Positions 35,151 through 47,075 of a stretch of 64,000 nt of DNA are shown in pieces. How positions within the stretch are numbered: position 1 is the stretch's first letter; the number at the start of each line of letters is the position of its first letter. The stretch comes from Ricinus communis (Eukaryota > Streptophyta > Magnoliopsida > Malpighiales > Euphorbiaceae). The DNA lies in NCBI RefSeq assembly GCF_019578655.1, contig NC_063257.1, positions 33,408,242 through 33,472,241 of the forward strand. Reading direction: 5' to 3'. The position numbers and the translations under genes are program-made. The notes under the pieces were generated by a model. That model did no database searches. It was given only the letters and a program-made list of their open reading frames with translations, and was not told the DNA's origin.

Positions 35151-36080
35151 TTTCATGAGGGAATTTGACTTTCTAATACACAATACTCCTCCCAAGCATG
35201 GAACCATGGCCTTCCTAATAACAAACCAAAGGTCATTGGAATGTCCAAAACTGTGAACTCAACCCAGGATTTAGTGGGATCCATCTTCACCAGAGTTGAG
35301 AATGTCCATTCTACATCTCTTTTGGTCTCATCATAAGCTCTTATGATCATGCCATAAGCCTTCAAGTCTTTCGAACTCATCCCTAGTTTAGGAAGGGTGC
35401 GAGAAGGACAAACATTAATAGTTGATCCATCATCCACCATCACATAGGGATTCCTTTTCCCCTTAACTTCAGTAGAAGTGTAGAGAGCTTTATTGTGATC
35501 CCTTCCTTCTAATGGCAGGTCTTCATTCGAGAAAATGATCATCCTAGTGGTCTTGCTAGTTACCTTATTTACCATTTCTTTAGGTGTAGTGGTCGTACTG
35601 ATTATGATCCTTGACACGGCTTGAATCAGAGACTTCCTGTGATCTAACGAGTGCATTAATAACCATATATCCACAGTTTTCTTGGCCTTCCTCAGGTCTT
35701 TCAATAGCTTGTCATTTTTTAGGTCCTCCACCTCTTTACTCTTCTTCACTTACTTCAGCTCTTACAAGTCATTACCACTATTTTGACATCCTGATTAGCC
35801 TCTTTATTGGAATCACTATCTCTCCAAATGTCTTCGGCACTGCTATCTTAAAGCTCACATTTATTCCCATAACTGTACCATATGTCAACTGCTATAACTG
35901 ACTTCTTCCCCCTTGACTCCAATTAGCTGCTCATTATTATCTGAATCCCAACCACTTAGTACAAGGTCTTCAATTCAAACATCAACTGATGGTGGCTGCG
36001 AATAGAAGACCTTGTAGTCAAATTTCCTTGATGTCTGTCCAGTAAATCCTAGCAGAAGTATTGGCGATATTAGCAGCAAC
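35151..36080 (-). pseudogene. Tat copy D protease and gag-protease spacer
   Basis: A 198-aa open frame (35153-35749) reads LLMHSLDHRKSLIQAVSRII, LPLEGRDHNKALYTSTEVKG, YVMVDDGSTINVCPSRTLPK and LLLGRPWFHAWEE, with an intact VDDGS active site. Upstream, 35750-36010 holds the acidic spacer (QPPSVDV, LVLSGWDSDNNE). Upstream of that, about 1.4 kb of gag present in copy B (roughly 13160-14580) is missing. At 36020-36080 the sequence already matches the alanine-rich gag N-terminus where the hAT element inserted. Confidence 0.75.
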
Positions 36081-36430
36081 TAGGATTGTTTTCAAACCAA
36101 TACCCAATCCAACTTAATTATCCAATCCAACCCAAACCCAAATCATAAAATGAGATATTTTAAATTATTTAGTTAGGTTGGTGGATTGAATTTAAATTCA
36201 ACTTTTAAATTTATTAGGTCAAGCCTTATTTATTGGATTACTAGTTGGTTTGAGATCTTAGATCAAAAGCCCATAATTTAAATTAGAATTTATGAATTTG
36301 AAATCCTAAGATTTACCCCTCACCTTCATGGACCTCACCTTCCTTGTTGGTTCTTATGAATTATTGAGAGATTGACATATCGTCATCAACAAGGTGCCTT
36401 ATATAGTAACCGCCTTCGTCTTGTCTTGTC

Positions 36431-36455
36431 TTTTTTTTTTTTTTTTTTTTTTTTT
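36431..36455. repeat. Poly-T tract, 25 T
   Basis: Uninterrupted T run inside the left part of the hAT element. Confidence 0.95.
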
Positions 36456-37585
36456 AATAAAATCTACCATTTGTAAACACTCTTCCTCCATTCTAAAATC
36501 TGCCATTTCGGTTACTTTTCATGAGATTTGCGTGATGTATGTGTTGTGCCTGCCATTTTCCTTACCAATGGGTCCTCCTTTTGAAGCTACTTCTTGGTAG
36601 AATGAAGGAAGGAGTTGGGATTTTTCTTTTTTTAGAAAGAGAACAAGGTTTTTCCAGACTCGCCCATAATTTTATTCTCTCCATGTATGTGTCTGTAGAT
36701 CGATTTCTGGGTCTCTTTTGAAGCATTAATTCATGCAGATCTCCACCATAGAGCTTGCATGCTAGGGTTTCTTAAGGTAACGAAATCTTTAATCCATTCT
36801 TTACCTCTGACTCATTCTTACACGCACACTTAAAGCTAGCTTTCTCTAGATTAGGAAGAACACATAATATATAACGCTAGTACTAGTGCTTAACACATAA
36901 TATATAGAATGGAATTCCTTTATTTGGACTAGTGCATCCCCTGTAACTAGGCTATATGGTCCACACATATTTAAGCGTTAATTGGTGTGTGGGGTATTAG
37001 TTGCTTCTCTTCCTTCTCTCTAAACTTGCCGTAGCATTTTTTTCAAGGAAATGTATTGACAAATTTGTTTAGTACTTTGTTATGTGAAATTTCAATTCCA
37101 AGTTTGAATGGGGTGTAGGTTAGTATTTCACTGGTTCCATTTTTCCGCTTCCATAATGTATTGGATGTTTTAAGTTGTAATGGCTCCGTAAATCAAGGAA
37201 AATTAAAATCGCACTTTGTACGCATTACTTAACTTTCCCTATACGTATTTTATTAACCTTATTCTATTTCATTTTTGGAAGACCTGTGTAAGTGCATTCC
37301 TATAGAGAGCGTACTTGCTTTAGGCTGGAGTCCTTAAATCTTCAACCCTTTAATATCTGACTTGGAAGGGTATCCTTTTGTTTTGATTGATCCTAGTCAA
37401 GTCAAGAAATCAGTAAAAGGCTACTACTGGTATCAATGTTAAGATCATGCATAAGGGAGGGATAGTGTTTTTATTAATGGGATAATTACATGAGTTGCTA
37501 TATTCTGCACTTTTTGTTCCTTTTCTTGGTAAGTGTGTAACTTTGTTTTTCATGGGATAAATGGAAAAATGTGAATTTAAGTATG

Positions 37586-37625
<40 letters not shown>

Positions 37626-38101
37626 TTTGATCTCTAATTTTTATTTTATGTAGCCATTTTTTTCTCCATTAATGAAAATTTTTCATTCCATTAACTGAAA
37701 ACATTAGTTCATAAAGATTATAGTACACTTGTAGAAGGTACATAAATACCAGCCAGGGGATATGCTAAATCCTAATGATTTCATTGCTGTTAGAAATAAT
37801 TTCAGTTAAACCAAATAATAATAATGTGTATAATTAAGTTAAGCAATATTATATATAATTTGTTAAATTACTAGAAGTTAACATATCATCTTACAAGAAG
37901 ATTGCAAATGACAGTCAATTGTAAAATGTAGATTATTTTGTTGTATGCTATCTTATTATCAAATAGATGTTGGGGCAATTACTAATTGAACCTTATTGAT
38001 TTTTCTTTATTAATTCAAAATCTAAATTAATTCTACTTTCTTTTATTTGTTTTCTAGATTGAGGAAGAGGTGGATAGGTAAATCCACTTGAACTTTTAAA
38101 A
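36456..38101. other. hAT left part without coding sequence
   Basis: I see no transposase homology or other gene in this stretch. It holds an (AT)16 microsatellite at 37589-37621. It is probably the element's 5' untranslated region, perhaps with introns, upstream of the transposase at 38102. Confidence 0.5.
37589..37621. repeat. (AT)n microsatellite
   Basis: About 16 uninterrupted AT dinucleotides. Confidence 0.95.
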
Positions 38102-40159
38102 TTGGAGCTAAAGAAGCTTCTTCCACACCTTATCTTAGTAAACAAAGCAAGCAAGTTACTAAAAGATTTTTTAGTTGTTTGGGACTATTTTAAGATTGTA
38201 GATTGTGGTAATAAAACTAGAGCAGTATGTCCATATTATGGAAAAACTTATGCTTGTGGCTCAAAAAATTATAGAACTAGTAATTTGTGTGCTCATTTAA
38301 ACAATCAATATTTAAAATATCCTTATAAATAAAAAGCAAAAGGGAGCATATTCTCAGTCACATGAAGTAATTGGTGCTATTAGTCCTAGATTAATGACCT
38401 TTGATATGGAAGAACTTAAAAGGGAACTTGCTAAAATGGTTATAATTGATAAGTTATCTTTTAGAATTGTTGAAGGTGAGGGGTTTAAAAGTTATTCTCA
38501 TGCCTTAGAATCTAGATTTAAAATTTCATCTCGTATAACTGTTGCTAAAGATTGTTTAAAGATTTATGAAGAAGAGAAATTGAAATTGAAATACATTCTA
38601 CAATCCTAATGTGTTTGTCTTACTACTGACACTTGGTCATCAATTCAAAATATTGACTATATGTGTTTGACTGCTCATTGGATTGATAATAAGTGGAACT
38701 TGCATAAAAGGATTTTGAACTTTTTTTTAATTTTAAGGCACAAAGGGGATACAATTGGTAGGATAGTTGAGACTTGCTTGCTAAATTGAGGGATAGATCA
38801 TGTTTTTACACTCACAACTGATACCCGTTCGGATACGGGAAAACTCCAGAGAAACAAGTCTAGTAGGCAAAGGAATTGGTTATAGCAAGAAATGCAAGCT
38901 CAAATGATGGTGCTATTAGGTTTTTGAAAAGAGAAACAAAAGATTGAAAGGGTGCTATCTTGGGTCATGATGTCTTACATGTTAGATGTTGTGCTCATAT
39001 TCTAAAATTTGTTATTAAAGAGGGTTGGATGAATATAACCAATCAATTCCCAAAACAGAAATGAATAAGGTATGTAAGGTCATCTCCTTTAAGGTATCAA
39101 ACTTTTAAGATCTGTGTGGAGAAAATCAAGATATAAGCAAGGGCCTTATTTGTTTTAAAATTGAAACTAGATTTAACTCCACCTATAAAATGTTAGAAAA
39201 TGCTGAGAAGTTTGAGAAGGCTTTTGAAAAGTTAGAGTTTAAAGATTCAAACTACCTTCCCTATTTTGATAAAAACAAGAATATTGGTCCTCTAGATAAA
39301 GATGATTGGAATACTGCTAGAGTTTTTGTCTAGCTTTTTATGCTCTTTTATATTGTCACTTTGCGATTTTCTAGTTCTTTATATATGACATTATTTTTTT
39401 TTTCTTGAGCTAATGGCATTAATAGATAAGTTACAATTATTAATAAGTAGTGGGGATTTGCTTTTGGATTCTATGGCTATTCAACTGAAGAAGAAGCTGG
39501 ATAAGTATTGGAAAAATGATGATAATCTCAACTTTTTATTATTTGTTGATGTTGTTCTAGATCCTTGTTACAAATTGGCCTATGCTAGGTATTGCTTTGA
39601 TAGGATCTATGACAGTTTGAAAGCTAAGGAGATGGGTGATCAAGTTGAAGCAATAATGACCCGACTATATGCTCACTATTTGAGTGATTCAAATAGTATA
39701 TTGGACTTGGAGCATGTAGTTCGAGTTAAGCTTCGAATGATGTGAGTTTGGATGATGTTGAAGATGATCACACTTTGAGATTACAATACAAGTATTTAAG
39801 GCATAGGAAAGGGGTCCAAAGATTGGAGAGTGAATAAGAGGTAACAAGATACTTGTGAAGAAATTTGTTTTAAGTTTGATGTTTTGGGTTGGTGGAAATG
39901 TAATTCATCTCGATATCCTATTCTTTCTCAAGTAGCTAAGAATGTGTTAGCTATTCATGTTTTCACGGTTACATCGAAATCAACATTTAGCACAAGTGGA
40001 CGTATACTCAATCCATTTAGGAGTTCTCTATCACCTTTGATGGTATAGGCTCTTGTTTGCTCCCAAAATTAGCTAAGGTCCACACCTACTCCCATTGATC
40101 TTTGAGAAGCTATGAATCATGTGGAAGCATTTGAAGAACTTGAGTCAGGTGACTTTTAA
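38102..40159 (+). pseudogene. hAT transposase (BED-type), broken
   Basis: The transposase would cut and paste the element. The N-terminal BED zinc finger is at about 38205-38330: AVCPYYGKTYACGSKNYRTS then NLCAHLNNQ. The usual second cysteine of the CX2C pair is tyrosine, so metal binding is probably lost. Catalytic-domain words follow: TTDTWSSIQNIDYMCLTAHW (about 38616-38680), RFNSTYKMLENAEKF-like (about 39170-39215), a 110-aa open frame 39413-39745 (LIDKLQLLISSGDLLLDSMA, VVLDPCYKLAYARY). The C-terminal dimerisation region DVLGWWKCNSSRYPILSQVA, STFSTSGRILNPFRSSLSPL is at about 39875-40045. Many stops and shifts. Confidence 0.85.
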
Positions 40160-40963
40160 TTATAAATAGTGTTTATGACTTTTATATATTTGCAATTACT
40201 TATATATATTTTTCTTTTAGAATTTCAAAGCTTATGTCTACCTGCAATAGGGGAATAGCATTATAATTTAGAATGTATTTGGTATAAGTTTCTCTCTATT
40301 CTATTTAATAATATATTGCTAAAATGATTTAATTGATGCATTACTTTGTTTTTTTACTTTTACTTATCAAATGTTGAACTTCTTTCGGCAGCTAACCAAT
40401 AGTTCAGTAAGTCAGATTCTTCCTGGAAATATTCAAGTTTCATGTTTTTAAGTGGTCTACATGACTAAGGGATTTATAGTGAGTGATACTTGGATTGTTG
40501 TAGCAAAAATTTCTCTTTTCTGCTATAGTAGAATTACTTGGTTCTAGCCTAGTTGATTGAATCTGTTACAGTTTCTTTCTAAAAAGTATAGTGCTATTTA
40601 TCACCTTTAGAAATCAATATTTTGAACTTGTCAAATGGAGTTTGAAGAAAGATAAGATGGATCATTATCTAAAGAAAATATTAAATTTTCTTTTTGAATG
40701 ATTTTAGAACTTTATTATATTTTATTTTAAGTACGATGATGTTAGTATTTAAAAAAAATGATGTAAGGTATGATGGGAAATGTTTTTGATGATATGCAAT
40801 TTATATTAATTTGGATATTATGGTGATTTATTATTTTTTTTTAGTAATGGATAATATTAGTACATTGTAATGTTTTATATGGACATTTTGTAAATTAAAA
40901 AGGAAAAAAGGAAAAGAGATTATATATATATATATCCTTAATAGTTAAAATATTTTGGAAATT
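40160..40963. other. AT-rich tail between transposase and viral-like frames
   Basis: No gene is supported. Short TA runs occur at 40922-40936. It is probably the 3' region of the hAT element. Confidence 0.5.
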
Positions 40964-41416
40964 TTATTTTTCGAGATATTCGTTGGATTTAAAACGTTTT
41001 GTTTGTGACAAAACTATTTCTTGAGAGTTGGGCTTTGAAATGCTTTTAGAACTCTGAGATAGGTTTTGAGGGAAAATTTCTATCTCAGTTTTTGAAAAAG
41101 GGATAGAGAGTATACATTTACCCTTGTTGGAGGAGGAGGATGACTTTGGAGATGCTTCTGGTTGAAATTGTACCATTTGTTTTGAATATTCCTCAACCCT
41201 TTTAAGGAATTCAGGGTCTTGTTGTGCAAGCCATTCCTGGATTTGGACTTGTTGTTGGGCCGGATCAGTTTTGCTTTGTTCAATTTCTTCCTGGATGATT
41301 TCGGTCCAGGTTCTGATGGGCTTTGAAGAAGACGGCAAAATTTCCTTCTTTGGGCTTTGGACAGGCTTTGAACTTGCTGTCGATTTTTCTTCTTTTGCTT
41401 TTGATTTTCTCGGCAT
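40964..41416 (-). CDS. 150-aa open frame, possibly from an endogenous pararetrovirus
   Basis: The frame is intact, with an in-frame TGA just upstream of its ATG, so the start is credible. The product is rich in K, S, Q and E, strongly hydrophilic, has a glutamine/glutamate-rich probable coiled coil at about residues 38-80 and a poly-serine patch near 94-98. It has no membrane segment or enzyme motif. Its style and the neighbouring overlapping frame remind me of the region after the movement-protein part in plant Caulimoviridae (petuvirus- or florendovirus-like). This is recollection, not a search result. It lies inside the hAT element, near its right end. It could instead be hAT-borne host sequence. 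Confidence 0.35.
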   Translation of the reverse strand: MPRKSKAKEEKSTASSKPVQSPKKEILPSSSKPIRTWTEIIQEEIEQSKTDPAQQQVQIQEWLAQQDPEFLKRVEEYSKQMVQFQPEASPKSSSSSNKGKCILSIPFSKTEIEIFPQNLSQSSKSISKPNSQEIVLSQTKRFKSNEYLEK

Positions 41417-41684
41417 TTTTCACTCCTGCTTGCACAGTAGATGGAATGTCAGAATACAATATCCTTGGTCTCTTACAACAGATGACCATGGCAGCCAATG
41501 CTTCTTTTGAATCAAAAATTTCTTTTAAGGATTGATTGCAAATCTGGTTCCTAAAAGGTATCATCAAGAAACCAAAGAAAGGCTTACTTTTATTTAGAGT
41601 ATAAAAGTATAAGTAAGAAAATGAATTAGTATCAATAAGGCCAAGTAATGTAAAACTCAATAAAAAATTCAAATTAAAAACCAA
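41280..41684 (-). pseudogene. 134-aa frame overlapping the previous one, possible pararetrovirus movement-protein end
   Basis: This frame overlaps the 150-aa frame by 137 bases in a different phase. Only the middle part (about residues 35-85) looks like real protein, with a compact hydrophobic/basic stretch and paired cysteines. The ATG of the other frame lies within it. Overlapping successive frames are a habit of compact viral genomes. I tentatively see the C-terminal end of a 30K-type movement protein of an endogenous Caulimoviridae relative. No reverse transcriptase or coat-protein zinc motif of that family is found nearby, so only a fragment could be present. Confidence 0.25.
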
Positions 41685-41831
41685 CCCAATCCAATAATTG
41701 ATCCAACTCTATCTTACTTAGATTGGTATGGGTTGGACTGATTTGATAGTTAATTTTGATATTGTCTATTGTAGTTGGGTTGGATTGGATTTATATAAAA
41801 TCTAACCAAATCCAATCCATGAACAGCCTTA

Positions 41832-42190
41832 GCAGTAGTTGCAGCAATAACAATTATAGTAGCAGTAACAACAGTTTTAGTAGCTAAATCAACAATAAGG
41901 GGATCAAGTATTGCAGGGATAGCTGGAACAACTTGATTTATAGCCATCCTAGTAAAAGGTTATCGAATCTCTTCCCAAATAACTCCCCTCAGGTCATCAA
42001 TGACAACAACCTTGAGTATCTCAACATCTTGTTCATGTGCCATTTCAGTCTCAACTATAGGTGATAAGCTTCTTGGCCTCTCTAGGTCTCTAGTATTGTC
42101 CTAATCTTCAACGAAATGGAGACTCTTTCCAACCTACTGCTCTTTTGTCTCTTCCAAATCAAAGGCCATTTTATATGGCTTCAAACTAAG
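41832..42190 (-). pseudogene. gag: Tat copy D gag N-terminus
   Basis: On the minus strand this reads MAHEQDVEILKVVVIDDLRG, VIWEEIR, then an alanine/threonine/valine-rich stretch (41750-41947) that ends at the hAT insertion. It matches copy B 14590-14945 and copy A 59091-59440. Stops are present. Confidence 0.7.
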
Positions 42191-42818
42191 GAGTTAGGTT
42201 GATCCATGACATGTTAGATGCATGAGATGCATGCTGTAGAGGTTAGAAACCAACATAGAGTGCACAACCATTTCTTCCAACCTTATTTCTCCCACATAAA
42301 ATTCATGGTGAGTATCTTTTCCTAGGATTTTCAGTCTGGGCTTACTACCAACAAGGGATAGTAAAATCCAACGTGCATGCCAAAGCTCTCAAAGAAATAA
42401 ACAAACAAGGTGGTATCTTCAAGGATAAAAGCAAAGCCTGAATGTTATGGGCCAATGCTTTCCAAGATGTGAGCTTCAAACTCTTATAAGAGAAAGTACC
42501 TCAAGTAGCAAGCAAGAGGTACCTAGTGGAGATTTCTACTATCATTATCATGAGCTAAGTCTTACATTAGGAAAAAAGGTTCCTACAATAAATAACCTTC
42601 CATGACTCATCCCCCACTCAAGAGTCCATATGACAAAGGAGATTTATTTGATTGTGAGTGATGGTTAGCCAGTGTCATAATGTCAAGATCCAAGTGGAAT
42701 CAAAGAACTACTAGCCAATGCCATTGGGGCTACAGTGTGATAATGGTGTAGTGATGTATGAATAAACTATTGAATGATAAAAATAAAGGTAGAAATATAC
42801 TAGAACCAGTTTCTCTTA
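42191..42818 (-). other. Leader of Tat copy D, non-coding
   Basis: It aligns with the leaders of copies A, B and C; a shared landmark is CCCCACTCAAGAGTCCATATG near 42610. No supported frame. Confidence 0.6.
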
Positions 42819-42836
42819 TCCCTAATGCAGTCGCCA
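42819..42836 (-). other. Primer binding site of Tat copy D
   Basis: On the minus strand this reads TGGCGACTGCATTAGGGA, two substitutions away from the site of copy C (6236-6253), and one base inside the LTR. Confidence 0.78.
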
Positions 42837-42837
42837 C

Positions 42838-44663
42838 TATAGGCGATAGGTTTAGGCACGCACCCAAGTGTACTTGCGACCACGACACTACAAGGCTCTA
42901 AAACCTAATAGGGAACACAGTAATTAATCATATAGACTAGCGCAAAGAAAGGAGTTGCCACTTGGGTAATTACCAAGACACTTTTTCTACTTGTGGCATA
43001 ACTAGATTCCTTAGGAAAGTATCACCATGCTAGAGATAGATTTAGAAACTAACTTGCTAATTGTGTATTTTACCTTTAATTTTGTTAGTTAATAATCCAT
43101 TCCTTATAAATGTAGCAAAGTATATACTACACATAAGCAATATAACATGACAAAGGTTCACCTAATTCTAACCTAGTTTTATTGAGTCTAGCCCAACCTT
43201 ACCTTTCCATTAGCATTATGGACTATCATCTTTCATGCAATTGGCCCATTATGCATGTCCTATTTTTTATTTGTTTGGCCCGAGTTACCATCCGTTAGCC
43301 TAATGGACTACCATTTCATGTAAGATTTATGTCTTAGCAACTAGGCTAGATGGGTCGGATTTTATTTGGCATGACAAAGCTGACTTAATTCTAATATAGT
43401 TTTATTAATTTGGCACATATTTACCATCTTTTTAACATAATGGACTACCACTTATATGCAAAAGTCAGATTTTAACCTGTTGTCTATGTGAATCGATTTT
43501 AATTAACAGTCACACCATCAATCATATATTTGCCCACTAGTTATTATAGAGCAAAAAAATAATAGAGTAAAAGAAAAATAAAAGGAATAAAAATTACAAT
43601 CCTCCTACAACGACTGGTGAAAGATAAGCTAAAATTGAATAAAAACACAAAAATCGACAAAATTAGGCAAAATTGGGCAATCTAGGGATGTACAATTGAT
43701 CTCTTGTAAAGCATAGCCGATTGGCTATGTGTATAGCGGACTGGCTGTAGGGCATAACCGATTGGTTGTGTGACTTTTCAAGTGGATGTTCAAGTGATTT
43801 TCAGTATTTTCCAAGTTTTTAGCGATTTCGGGCTTTCGAAAAACCTAGAAACATAATTATGCATAAAAATCAAAAATAACTAGAAGGTGTTTAAAAGTAA
43901 ATAAAATAGAGCAGGATACAATTAGAATAAAAAAGATAAGAAAATAAACAACCAGATAGTAGCAAGGCAAATATCAAGTGATTTAACTAATAAGAAAACA
44001 AGATCTAATCCTATTATTATGTTAACTAAACTATTCATCATGTGAATAATAAAAATAAAAAAACTAGCAGATTCCTAAACATGCCAATTGCTAAAAAAAG
44101 TTATCCAAACAGGTAATACTGATAAATGGAAAATTATATAAGGAAAACTATCTTAAAACACATTAGAATGATCAATTCAATTAAAGGCAGATAACCAAAC
44201 TAAAATAGACTAATTCAAGAAACATCATAACTGAACATGGTGAAACCTAATTACTGATTAATTATCTAAAACATGTTGATATAATCATGACAAAAATTAA
44301 ATTATTATAACAACCTAAACATGCAGATCTATTAATTATCATGGCAAACCCAATAGATCTAAATCTAATCATATTGAGATTCAAGAATAAAATCTTAAAC
44401 ATGTGAAGAACATAACATATCTAAATCATATGAAAGTATGAATAACGAAAGGCATGTAAAAGAATCTAATCAAAGAAAAAAGAATAACATATCATAAATG
44501 GAGTAAAGTAAGATGAAATGAGATGATAGAGAAACCCTCAGGTTTTTTTATCGTATTGTGCAGACTCATGCATCTCAGGAGGAGAGGCTAGCTGAAAAGA
44601 CTGGATATGGGTTTCTCTCTTCCAAGGTGTTTTGGTTGTTTGCGCTAAATGAAAAAAGAAGGT
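42838..44663 (-). repeat. Copy D 5' LTR, truncated
   Basis: It starts next to the primer site with TATAGGCGATAGG and GCACGCACCCAAG, the terminal block of the family, and shows palindrome-type words near 43715-43770. Homology to the copy B LTR is clear up to about 44580 (AGAAACCCTCAGG, CTCATGCATCTCAGG) and weak after that. The LTR start on its own strand (about 400-700 bp with the TATA box) is missing. The sequence meets a G run and then a copia-like LTR. Confidence 0.7.
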
Positions 44664-44679
44664 GGGGGGGGGGGGGGGG
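44664..44679. repeat. Poly-G run, 16 G
   Basis: Sixteen consecutive G lie exactly at the boundary between the Tat LTR remnant and the copia-like LTR. The exact length is uncertain because such runs are error-prone in sequencing. Confidence 0.85.
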
Positions 44680-45690
44680 TGTTGAATTCATGAAGTAGAA
44701 AGAATGGTAAATTAAAAATTTGATAAAAGAATTAAAGATGGTGAAGAAGAGAAATTGCATAAGATTTATAGTGGTTCTGGTGTTAACAAACCCTACATCC
44801 ACTCCCCAATGTCCAATTGGTTATTCCACTACTCACTTTCACAAATACTATGAAGTTTTCCCAAGCTCACTCTCAACTTAGTATTTTTGCTCACACCAGA
44901 CCTTACACCTTGTACTTTTTTACTTACACACAAACCCTCACAAGAGTTTTACCTAGGCTAACTATTAAACCCAATCCAAGTATTTTCACTAACACTCACT
45001 AGAGTAATAAAAACTCTTACAACAACCAAAATCACTTAATTTACAAGAAATCAATTGTAAGAAGTGTAGAAATTGAAACACAATAAATGTTGGCTCGAGA
45101 AGGTTGTTGATAAACCATTTAAGGCCATTTAAGGTGGTATTTATATCCTAGAATCCTCAAAGAACCATTATACACACAATGGTAAAACCACTCTTTCTTT
45201 TTGCTTAACATAGTGCATTAAATGCGTTGTCAGAGTGCAAATTACAGTCATATTTCTTTCTTTGTAGTCTCGATTCTTGAAATATCTCCAACAACTATCT
45301 GACGTGGTATTTAGTGATTAGGCGCTTCAAAAGTATCCATTACAGATTGCAACGGTCGTAAGGCAGTATGAAAATTATGGTTGTTCTCTTATACATAGTA
45401 GTCGCAATTTTGCTCAGCAAAGCTTCAAAACCTACTGCCTTGAAACCATCACTTTTCGTGGTCGTGCTTCCTATGGGCGCAGTCATGCCTCTTGCTAACA
45501 TTATCTTTCTTGATAAGCCTAGTATTTTCCAATCGCTCTTGCGATTCTTAAGTAGATGAACTTTGATAAAAAGTTATGTCATTTCCTATAGAGAATCAAC
45601 ACTAGATAATCCATTAGTACTACATTCAGTTTGAGAGTCATGATAAAAATTAGAAACTTTAGCCTACTGTTAAAAATATCTAGGCTAACA
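44680..45690 (-). repeat. Ty1/copia-like LTR (about 1.0 kb)
   Basis: It starts TGTTGAATTC and ends GGCTAACA on the plus strand, so on the minus strand it begins TGTTAGCCTAG after a purine-rich tract. The segment with 'GATTTATAGTGGTTCTGG' and 'CCTACATCCACTCCCC' (44762-44808) is typical of plant copia LTRs. Adjacent sequence on the right is consistent with the 3' end of a minus-strand internal region, so this would be the 3' LTR. The left boundary at 44680 is less certain than the right. Sirevirus affiliation is a guess. Confidence 0.5.
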
Positions 45691-45704
45691 ATCTCTCCCT
45701 TTTT
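45691..45704 (-). other. Polypurine tract of the copia-like element
   Basis: On the minus strand this reads AAAAAGGGAGAGAT directly before the LTR start TGTTAGCC. Confidence 0.55.
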
Positions 45705-47075
45705 GATTTTGACAAAAAAATTGAGTTATGAAGATAAAAAAGGAAATAATAAATTCAATATCATAAAGAGTAGATCACACTCCCCCTTAATTTGATATGT
45801 TTCCCCCTTTGTCCTTTTAATTTTTTAAAAACTTAATATGTGACACTATTCCCCCTAATCCTTGGAATTTCCCCTTTTGCTACATATGCTTTCTCTTTTA
45901 GTTATATTTTTTCCTTTAGTTTTCTTACCATTTAAGCAACTCAATCTTTCTTCCCTTTTGTCAGGATAAAAAAGGGAATGAGAACAAAGAGAATAAAGAT
46001 TACATGAAATATAAAAGATAAACAAGTAATCAAGGAAATATTCCATTAGATTAATAAGAAAGGAAGATACAAAAGATGTAGGATGCAAATATCACAAAGC
46101 CCAAAAAAAAAACAAAGAAGACATGAAGTGAAGTAAGAAAACATATACTGCATGAAAGATGAGGAATGGCCCTAAATATCCTTAAAACCACTAGTTTCTT
46201 TTTCATTTTCTTCCTCTTTTTCTTCACTACTTTCATCCTCAGGTAGCCTCCAAGAATCTAAATGACAAGGAGGAATGCCATGATGCTTTTACATTTCAAT
46301 GAGATCCTCATGAACATGGTTGTGGAGCTTATAAAGTTTTTTAATTTTCTTGGCTTGCTTGGACATGATGATCATCATTTTATCCCTTAGGGTGACACGT
46401 CCTTGAGGGACACCCATCTCTTGTTCTATCTTTGCATCCTTACTAGGAGTTTCCTCTACCTCTTCTTCCTCTTGTCCCTCAATGTTTAACCTTACCCTCT
46501 TTTTAACCCTTGCTTACTCTATGGTGGAGATAGCACTTGCACCCAAAATTGTTTTATATAAATCATCCCCTACTTTCTTAACAACTTTAGAGTGATTAAA
46601 TATTAAAGGGTGATGTAGTTAGAGCTCACGGGTAAATGGTGTTTTAGATAGACTAGGTTGGAAGGGGTAAGAAGTTTAAAGTAATTTGCGATCATGGCCA
46701 CATAAGATGAGACTAAAATGCATCCACTAGAGGATTTAGCTAGATGGATGTAGTATTCAATGAGAAAAAAAGAAAGTTGAATAAGTTTGCTATTAATCAT
46801 GCAATAGAGAATGTATAGATCTTTTTGAATTATTTTCTCATTTCCCTAACATCTTCCATGAAGAGTAAGAGTGATGATCCTATGAAAGGTCTAATGAAGA
46901 AGGGATTTGAAGTGTTTGGCACTTGAGTTTTTTGTCATGTTTGGTTTTAGTGAAGATGGACTTCCAAAATTGAACAAGACTTACTCTAAATCACCAAATG
47001 TCGTGATGCCATGAGATTGGAAGTTGAAGACATTCCCAAAATTTGCCCTTTAGAGAATACATTCCCGAATACATT
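45705..47075 (-). other. Decayed internal sequence of the copia-like element
   Basis: No intact frame. On the minus strand, 46230-46520 reads as an acidic, lysine-rich segment (EGQEEEEVEETPS, RVTLRDKMMIIMSKQAKKIK), which may be the end of an accessory ORF as found in copia elements of the Sirevirus type. CCCCCTT words occur near 45780-45850. A 12-bp direct repeat GAATACATTCCC occurs at about 47051-47076 next to the junction with copy E. Confidence 0.35.

Larger units (their letters stand above)
36081..41831 (+). mobile_element. hAT-family DNA transposon, decayed (5.75 kb)
   Basis: The left end reads TAGGATTGTTTTCAAACC, and the right end, read on the minus strand, TAAGGCTGTTCATGGATTGG. These are imperfect terminal inverted repeats of the TAGGGCTGTTC type, followed by subterminal CCAATCCAACCC words on both sides. 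The flanks are GCAGCAAC (36073-36080) and GCAGTAGT (41832-41839), 5 of 8 matching with transition differences only, as expected for an old 8-bp duplication. It sits in the alanine-rich gag N-terminus of copy D. It encodes a broken hAT transposase on the plus strand. Confidence 0.8.

Noticed and set aside
44575..45559. Short frames around the copia-like LTR (75, 61 and 63 aa)
   Set aside because: They fall within LTR sequence and have no recognisable domain.
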